Assembly: GCA_015832175.1 (NCBI GenBank)
Contig: WJXW01000006.1
Location: 930,001 to 994,000, forward strand
DNA from: Paraphaeosphaeria minitans
Lineage: Eukaryota; Ascomycota; Dothideomycetes; Pleosporales; Didymosphaeriaceae
Length of the DNA stretch: 64,000 bases
Direction: 5' to 3'
The notes below the pieces were generated by a model. The model saw only the letters and a list, made by a program, of their open reading frames with translations, was not told the DNA's origin and searched no databases. Of this stretch, positions 57,150 to 64,000 are shown one piece after another (within the stretch, counting starts at the first letter, position 1; every line of letters starts with the position of its first letter). A program made the translations under genes and the position numbers.

Positions 57150-59063
57150 CTAAGCAATACACGGTCCCGCGCCATCACACTTATCCGGCTTTCCCTGTCC
57201 CGCTGGTCCTTGCCACACATCACCCTGCTGCAAACAGTTTGTCGGGAAGATCTGGCTGCTCGCAGTGATGGTCCTCCCGCACGCCTTGGTCGTGGTCGCA
57301 GCTGCAGTCGTAGTCTTGAAGGTGGTCGTCACCGGGATACTGGTCACGGGAACTTGAGTGGTAGAAGTTGTCGTCCTCGTAGCAGGAGCGGAAGTTGACG
57401 GTGAAACAACTCGGGATGTCGTAGTCGGCGCTGCAGCACCATTGCAGCTGCCTGGCAAGGGCGACCCCAGTGTTGGCTTCGCCTGACAAGTGGATACCTT
57501 CAAGCCGATGGTGAGGGAGGCTAGACCATCGGCACCGAGTGGGTCGGCTTCGCCGCTGCCGGAGCACGTCAAGGTGCCGACGTAGGCATTGAAGTTGTAC
57601 AAACCGCATGGGCAGACATTGCTGACGTCTTTCAAAGACGTAGCACTCATTACCGTCGCGCCATTCCTCTGCAGCGCAAACTTCTGCTGTCCAACACCCA
57701 TGGGCACAGTCCAGGCGGCAGCACCAGCCGGAGCATTGAAAGTCTGAGTGTTACCTCCGGAAGACACCGATACTTGGCCTGCAGATTTGAGCAGCGAGAC
57801 CACAAAGACGGAGTCGCTCATCGTTTGCCAGCCATCCGGTCTGCCCTTGAAGTAGTTCCCGCTGCCGTTGTTGGCGTCCTGCAGGGTGGTGTCTGTGGCA
57901 TCGCAGTTGAGGTCTCGGAGTGTCGGACGGTACCAATACACAAGTTCGTCTTCAGTGATGTATGGTGTTACGTCGGAGGCATCAGCTTTGAAAGCGGCAA
58001 TGTAGGGCTTGCTCATGTCGAGCCAACCAGCGTGAGGCATGTCATTGGTCCATTTGGAGTTGCCGTCGTCTATAACTATGCGTTAACCACAGAGAGCTTA
58101 GCAATATAATGATTGGGAATTAATACCGTAATGTTTCGACTTCAGAGGACCGATGTAATGCGATTCGCCGTAGTCGTTCCAGGTAATGATCTCAATGAAA
58201 CGAGGCTTCAAAGAAAGAATCTCGTTCCAACGATGGTACCAGAGTAGATCACCAGGGAAAACCCAGTTCTTGGAATATGAGACCTCGGGTCCGAAATGAG
58301 TGAAGAACCACGGCGACACGGCTGAGCTGCAATTAGCGACACCGACGGTGGGTTCGGTTCTGCTGCAGGCTTACGGGCAATATACGGTTTGCCAGCCAAG
58401 GCTTGCACATAGCGACTATCGCCTTGAGCTACGGTGACATCGGCACCGGGCTTTGGCGCTTTGTTGTTGCCGTCGTTGTCCCATGCCATCCAGTTCAGGG
58501 CCCCGTCGACGTTAGCAAAGCTGGTACCATATTCTGGATGGACGTTCGGTGCCCAGAATACGGGAACGCCAGCAGCACTGCGCATGGCAGGCACGTTGAG
58601 CTGATCGCCTGCAAAGCTGCTGGCAAATACCTTGCCATCGACCATCAACTGCGCCGGTCTGCTACCATACTGGGCGATCTTCTGGCCCACGACTGAAGCA
58701 TCTGACGTGCCGTGGTACCAGTTGAAGTCGAACGAGATGAACACTTTCATTCCATTGTTGGCTGCACTTTCGTATGCGAAATTGAGTTGTGTGTCGGTGT
58801 AGGAATCAGTGCCAATGTTGAGAGCGAAGGCGTCAATACCAAGGGACTTTGCGCGTCTCATGTCATCATCGTAGTCTGCGGCGGTGGTTCGGTCGCCAAC
58901 GATACCGATCTATGGCAGATGTCAATTATTGTCGTGCAACCTGAATAGCGGACCAACAACTTACCATGAAATGGCAAAACACCAGCTTGTCACTCTGGGC
59001 GAGTACACTCAGCGCCAGGCAGCACAGCAACCCTATGCGGGCCAAGAGGTGTGAGCGAGCCAT
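57150..59063 (-). CDS. GH71 alpha-1,3-glucanase (mutanase), secreted
   Basis: Four exons (59063-58965, 58909-58375, 58321-58127, 58069-57150) give 582 residues. A signal peptide (LLARIGLLCCLALSVLAQ) is followed by the GH71 domain: KLVFCHFMIGIVGDRT, MRRAKSLGIDAFALNIG, MKVFISFDFNWYHG, VPVFWAPNVHPEY, ALNWMAWDN, PVSPWFFTHFGP, WVFPGDLLWYHRWNEIL, and FIEIITWNDYGESHYIGPL with the conserved acidic pair. A C-terminal beta-rich domain leads to a Ser/Thr-rich linker (about 500-550) and a short Cys-containing end (ACGRTITASS, NCLQQGDVW, CDGAGPCIA). Family knowledge: GH71 hydrolyses alpha-1,3-glucan, used in fungal wall remodelling and mycoparasitism. The third intron ends at CTCAG (58322); an upstream GCAG would break frame. 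Confidence 0.94.
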
Positions 59064-60863
59064 GGAAAATCGAGCGGCCTTCGACTGAGCTGGTGATCAG
59101 CTTTGCGAAACCCTCAATCCATATAAATACGATTTGTTGTCTCTTTCTACGCTGTCGTCCTATACCAGGAAAGGTGGCTATTGATGTCAGCAAATCAAAA
59201 CATGAGCCGCTGATGCAGCAGTGTGAGCCCGGGAACACACGAAAAGGGACAGCACTTTTCCCGAAGTAAGTAATTCGAATGACCATGTGATACATTTTGG
59301 ACATCTGGCCTTCCTCAAACGTGTAGAAGCGCTCAGGGTCGAGGTGCCATTGGAGCAGAGTATGCGTTGGCCATGGATGGCAAGCTATCCGCGGGGTTAG
59401 GGTAGTCTAGTAGGTAGAGGAGCAGCGACGCTCGATGCAACATCCGTGTTGGGATCAATCTGATCTACCGTACCGACCCGTCCCCTGGCAGTTTCATGAA
59501 CTTTTGGTGATGGAAAACTGACCTTGCATAGGAAAGGCCCGGTGCAAAAGGCATTACGTCCACTCCCTACCCATGGATATTCAATGCTGAATGCAATGTA
59601 GGAGCTGAATTTGCTGGCCCATGGATCGCATTTGCTGTGTCTAGTCTTCGGTTGCGCTTGTCCGTGTGCAAACCGCCCCCAGGCCAGGTTACCTCGCACA
59701 CAAGAAGCGAAGAAACATCAATATATCTCCCCGCGAAGGCGATCGGCAATGCAACCCGCGGACACGTCTCGGCCCCGGATTCTGCAGACCAGGATACGTG
59801 CTGTGGGGATAGAAAGCGGGGTCGATGTCGCCTTGTCTTTAGTTGAACTGGACCTGCCGAATCTGGTAAAAGGCGAGGCAGTGAACAGAAGTTCATTGCA
59901 TCGAAGCGAGCTCTTTACGGTCGTGTTTGGTACTACCGTGACATAGGAGATACTACTGAGCGTTTTCTAGTTTTCATACCCTGCCAGGGCACAATGATGC
60001 GTCCACGGCTCCACGTCGGTATTTTCAGCTTGCGAAGGTAGGACTTTGTAGAGCTAAAGCTACGAGCCTCTGTTGTTCCGAGCCGACATCACTCGGGTAG
60101 AGAAGTCGATGAAAAGAACCTCGGGTTGTGGAGAACGGTGCGGGTAGGTAATGGCGAGAGCAATGACGTAAGCATAGGCCCTAGGTACCCATGTGAGTGC
60201 ACGACTGGGAATCCCACGATGGGAGAAAAGGTGTGGTAAGACGACTTGACGATGGAGGAAGTAACGACATCGCTCCCGCCACAGCTCTACCGGTTGACAT
60301 GAGGCTAGGTACTATCAAGATCACGTGCCACTGCGAACAATCAATGGGATCGAGGACCTCATCGCTCACAACTCCCACTTATTAGGTAGTGCCTGCAGGA
60401 CGTCTCTCGTGTAACGTTATCACATTCATTACTTTTGCTCATTTCTCGCGCAACCCAGTCCTGACTCCTTTCTGACCCAAGTGCTGCCAGCGCAGCAAGC
60501 GTGCCCCAGCCCCTCCTCGACGCGCCAGCCAGCCAGGTCAAGGTCTACATATCGCAGCAGCCTCCGTTCCTCGCCCTAAGGACACCCCCTTTCTACCCGC
60601 ACGTAGTGCTCTGGACCTTGCTCGCCGAGGCCCTTACAACCCCGACTAGTACGCTCTACATACCTACCATACCTAGGTACCAGTACCAAGCGGGTTTCCC
60701 GACTACCCAGGCCCGCACGCCTCGTCCCTCCTGTTCGCCATTCAATTCCGCGAGGGCTTTTCCTTCGTGCCGCGGCAGAGCATGTGGTCGTGTTCGTCGC
60801 TCGCTCGCTTGCCGCTCCTAATGCCCACGATTGATCGATCGATGCGTGTGTGCGGAGGAGGCC
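59064..60863. other. Long intergenic region (1.8 kb)
   Basis: Promoter of the glucanase gene and 3' flank of the small membrane protein gene. Several AGGTAGG/CCTACC motifs (about 59409, 60144, 60661-60683). No gene-like frame with domain character. Confidence 0.4.
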
Positions 60864-61319
60864 TCACATGACGCCTAAGCAATAACCTGCGCCATTGATG
60901 GCAACGCACTTCGCCCATGCGGGGTCGTTGCAGCGTTCTCCGCCCTCGCGGGCCAGACATGCTTCTCTGGCCTGCGTGCCCTGGTGCTGGACGACGGCCC
61001 ATCCGCCTATGGCGCAGCCGGCTATGAACAGCGTGAAGAGCAGCAGTGTAGCTATGATCTGCGCTCGGTTCTTCCTCCCTCTTTTGCGGAGCACTTCGTA
61101 GGCCCGTGACCGGCCTTCATGTGTCTCGTATGATGTGTATCCCCTCCGCCACGCAATCGAGTCTAGGATGTCGAAAGATTCGATCGAGGCGGGAGACGTG
61201 GGTGTGTCCGATACGATTGATTCTGCATAGTGTGGCTGGAGAATGGTATTCGACAGCGCGGCCTCGTCGTCGGAGTACGGGGAGAACGGAACGGGCATGT
61301 AGCTAGCAGCCTTTGGCAT
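60864..61319 (-). CDS. Small single-pass membrane protein, hypothetical
   Basis: One exon of 151 residues. A polar, Ser/Asp-rich N-terminal part (about 1-80) is followed by basic residues (LRKRGRKNRAQ) and one transmembrane helix (IIATLLLFTLFIAGCAIGGW, about 87-106). A short C-terminal domain has four Cys (EACLAREGG, RCNDPAW, KCVAINGAGYCLG), spaced as for two disulfides. Topology by the positive-inside rule places the N-terminus in the cytosol and the Cys domain outside or in the lumen. The family is not recognised. The start is the first Met, followed directly by conserved-looking sequence; no upstream intron is needed. Confidence 0.7.
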   Translation of the reverse strand: MPKAASYMPVPFSPYSDDEAALSNTILQPHYAESIVSDTPTSPASIESFDILDSIAWRRGYTSYETHEGRSRAYEVLRKRGRKNRAQIIATLLLFTLFIAGCAIGGWAVVQHQGTQAREACLAREGGERCNDPAWAKCVAINGAGYCLGVM

Positions 61320-62512
61320 AGAGGGCGACAGCGATAGGGAAATCTACGTGCTCGTTCAGCCCACTTTGGTTCTTCCTCTGTGATCTGGATCGATTGGGCA
61401 TCGACGACTCACAGGTGCCATGCTCGCTTGCTCTGAGCGTGTGGAATGGGTGTACACGCGGGAGCCATCGCCTTTAGGAGCGCTCACAGCATGTGCGGCG
61501 GTGAGACGGTGCGTGTCAGTACAGCGACCCCTGCGGCCTTCTCTGTATGATGCACGTCGCCTCCACCTCCGCCTACTCGCCGTTGCCTGTCCGCAAGACG
61601 CTGGGCCTATGAAACACAATGCATATCAGCAGCCGGCGCCACTCTGAAACCGCACGCCATCATGCACGGCGCGCGAACACGAACGCCGAAAATGGCAAAC
61701 AGACCATCTGGCAGCAAACAATGCAGCGCGGCACAAGGGGGATAGCGCTGGTGCTGGTGCTGGTGCAATTTGTTCACGGATATTTTTTGATTGGGGTTTC
61801 TCCAACTAATGCTCGCCAATGTGCTTTTTGCTGCAGCCATTCCGCTCGCCGCCCAAAAACAACCTGAAGAAGCCGTGCTATCTACGGACACTCAGACCCT
61901 GATTCCTGCTCTCCATGGCTAGGGACGCCATCACGCGCATCTTTTGCTTCCATCGACTTGGAAGCAAAGACGTAAAAGATAAGATCAAAAAGTGAAAGTG
62001 ATTGACGAAGGGGTATCTCTTCTCGCCGAAGTAAGAAGATGATTGGACGATAGAGCTTGATTGTGTTTTGTGAGTTGCTGGCTGGGGAATCGATCGAAAG
62101 CTCCAGTCCACCATCCCCGTATTCAATTTCAGCTTTTCCATCCCGTCCGTCCGACTACGCAGCCCCAAGCACGCTCACACCCAGCGACCCAAATTACGTG
62201 TCCATTATACACATGGGAATGCCGGGGGCCGCGCCGGGGACGCACCAAATTGAGTTGACATGTTTTTTGCTTCCACCAAAGTGAGATCACGACCGTTTTT
62301 TTTGTATGGTCGCGGAAACAAAGGAAATCGCTAATAAACAATGAAGACTATCTCTGGGACTCCGGGGAACGAAAACGCAAACGCTTGCAATGCCAATGAA
62401 CTGGACCATGCTATGACGCTCATTCAGATAAACGAGTTTTGATACAGCTGGAACGGGGAACCAGGGTAGCCTGTTGATCTTGGGTCGCTACAGCCGGTAC
62501 TACCATTGGCCG
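61320..62512. other. Intergenic region (1.2 kb)
   Basis: Promoter of the small membrane protein gene and 3' flank of the cyclin gene. No supportable gene. A short GCTGGT triplet repeat (three units) lies near 61748-61763. Confidence 0.4.
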
Positions 62513-63779
62513 TCAGTACTGCGGCTGCGGCTGTACGTATGTGTTTTGGTAGTACTGCGCTTGATGCATGTTGGCTGGATGCTCCGGGGTTGGAGTGGTA
62601 GGATACGTGGTAGGCGGCATAGGGTGAGACTTGGCCACGAATTGCTCGTTCTCCGGCGTGATGGGCGGGGTGAGGCATCCATGTTGCATGACAGAAGCAG
62701 AGTAGTGGGACTTCTGGGGTGTCTGAGGTCCATAAGCATCGATCATTGACTTCGGCTCTTCCAATCCAACAGAGACAGGCGGGGTCGGTGGGGCAGCAGC
62801 CCGTCGAGCAATCTGCGCCTGGCGCTGAAGGAACTCGTCTACAGCAGTGGAGACATTGGAGAGGTGCATGGACGAATACTTGCGAGATAGTACTTGCGAA
62901 GGCTGGTAGAGGTGGTTGGACAAGCTCATGACGGTCTGGGGGTCGTATGCCGCTGCCCACTCAGACACCTTGTGGTCGTTGCGAGAGAGAATACACCTGG
63001 CCAGAGCGAGCGAGGAGCGAGCGAGGATGGATGGTTTGGTTGAGACAAACTCCTTGTGAAAGAGGGCAATCTCAGCGATGTACAAAGACATGTACTCAAC
63101 CTCGGGATCGTAAGGTCCTTCCGCGAGAGCGACCTGGAGGAAGGCGTCAACTGTGGGGTGCCCAACGATCCAGTTCAGAGTCTGCAGCACATGCCACTCC
63201 ATCTGGGTGAACATTTCATCGTCGTATAGCGAGCAGCACATCGACTTGAGCTCCCGGATCGTAGGCACACGGTCCTTCTTGTCACCGTACTTAGCAGCGA
63301 TCAGCAGGGCAGCACAGCCAACTAGCTGATAATGACGCTTGTATACGACACGACGAGAACAGTAGCGGTCAAGAAGGTTGACGGCGAGGAAAAGGGTCTC
63401 TGGGAGCAACTGGAACGCAGCGTGAGCTTCAACAAGGAAGTCAAGAAGGTAGGGGCGCATGAACCACTGGATCTCGGTTTGGATGTCGATGGAGTTGACG
63501 TCGGGCAGAGTTTGAGACTGCTTGGGGTCAGCAAGGATGCAAGCTTGAGCAACCTTGGGCACAAACCTCCATGTACTCCATATGGTCCATGATATCGTCC
63601 TGATATTCATCCGCAGTCAATCTTGACAGTTCCTCTGCGAGAGCCCTCTGCTGCATGCGGGCGATGGCCCGGGCACGATCCCTCTCTTCTGCGCGGGCGG
63701 CGTATAGACCGTCATCTTGTGCCTCGACAAAGTAAGAATTGCATTGTCCGTAGCGGGACAAGGGTTGTCGGAAAGCCAT
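62513..63779 (-). CDS. Cyclin (G1/S CLN-like)
   Basis: Two exons (63779-63567, 63517-62513) give 405 residues; the 49-nt intron (donor GTTTGT, branch TGCTGAC, acceptor AAGCAG) joins DHMEYME to SQTLPDV in phase. Seen: an Arg/Ala-rich helical N-terminus, then the cyclin box: TEIQWFMRPYLLDFLVEAH (the MR..L.DWL-type motif), ETLFLAVNLLDRYCSRR, YQLVGCAALLIAAKY, FTQMEWHVLQTLNWIVGHPT, a second cyclin fold with SLYIAEIALF and a Pro/Gln-rich C-terminal tail with PPITPE and TPTPEH, possible CDK sites. Family knowledge: such fungal G1 cyclins partner Cdc28/Cdk1 to drive START and polarised growth. The C-terminal tail resembles PEST-type instability regions. Confidence 0.92.
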
Positions 63780-64000
63780 TGTAGTGTTTGGTATTTCGAA
63801 AGAATGGACGTCGGTCTCCTGGATAGACTATATACTGGGAGGATTACGCTCTGAGGTGAGACTGGTTGCTCGAAGAGCGGTACTAGAGAGCGGCAGCCGG
63901 GTAGGCAATGGGTAAAAGGACTGTAATTAGTTGGATGATTTTGAGAGTCCCGAGGTATTGAGAGGCCGGGAGCTGATATAATAGAACCTAGAATGATACG
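63780..64000. other. Upstream region of the cyclin gene
   Basis: 5' flank of the cyclin gene to the right window edge. No gene seen. Confidence 0.4.

Overview
The window is nuclear DNA of a filamentous ascomycete (Pezizomycotina, most likely a Dothideomycete). Most genes carry 46-64 nt GT-AG introns with CTAAC or CTGAC-like branch sites. The content is typical of that group: a HET-domain protein, DUF1996 and AA8 secreted proteins, a GH71 glucanase, an opsin-like (SAT4-type) membrane protein and a type IIC P-ATPase. Exon joins below were derived by hand from splice signals and reading-frame continuity, without transcript data.

Layout. 0.4-3.4 kb: SPT5 (minus). 4.9-5.9: BTB protein (minus). 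8.1-8.9: secreted AA8 cytochrome (plus). 9.7-11.0: secreted DUF1996 protein (minus). 13.4-17.1: type IIC cation P-ATPase (minus). 18.8-19.9: DJ-1/PfpI protein (minus). 20.3-21.8: opsin-like membrane protein with two frameshifts (minus). 23.2-24.3: SDR with one frameshift (plus). 25.4-27.4: FAT1-like acyl-CoA synthetase (plus). 27.8-28.9: decayed small secreted protein and ankyrin remnant (plus). 29.6-30.7: CadD-like transporter (minus). 31.2-32.4: MEMO protein (minus). 33.1-33.8: CxxC-rich protein (plus). 34.2-34.7: mitochondrial hypothetical (minus). 35.3-35.5: split tRNA-Val plus a degenerate half copy (plus). 37.6-40.0 and 40.5-44.5: a tandem pair of related kinase genes, the second fused to HET (plus). 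46.2-46.8: charged hypothetical (plus). 47.5-48.2: NudC (minus), divergent from an AP180-type clathrin adaptor at 48.8-51.0 (plus). 51.9-54.9: SRS2 helicase (minus). 57.2-59.1: GH71 alpha-1,3-glucanase (minus). 60.9-61.3: small membrane protein (minus). 62.5-63.8: cyclin (minus).

Housekeeping functions (transcription elongation, recombination control, endocytosis, nuclear movement, cell cycle) flank a middle section of about 20-45 kb that looks accessory: frameshifted genes, relics, long intergenic gaps and the kinase/HET pair.

The most unusual observation is a tRNA-Val(UAC) gene at 35281-35417. Besides a normal 12-nt anticodon-loop intron, it is interrupted in the D-loop by 52 nt with every hallmark of a spliceosomal intron (GTGAGT, CTAAC, CAG). 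Removing both restores a complete 73-nt cloverleaf. The kinase-HET fusion with its adjacent paralogue is the best candidate for a self/non-self recognition or cell-death locus.
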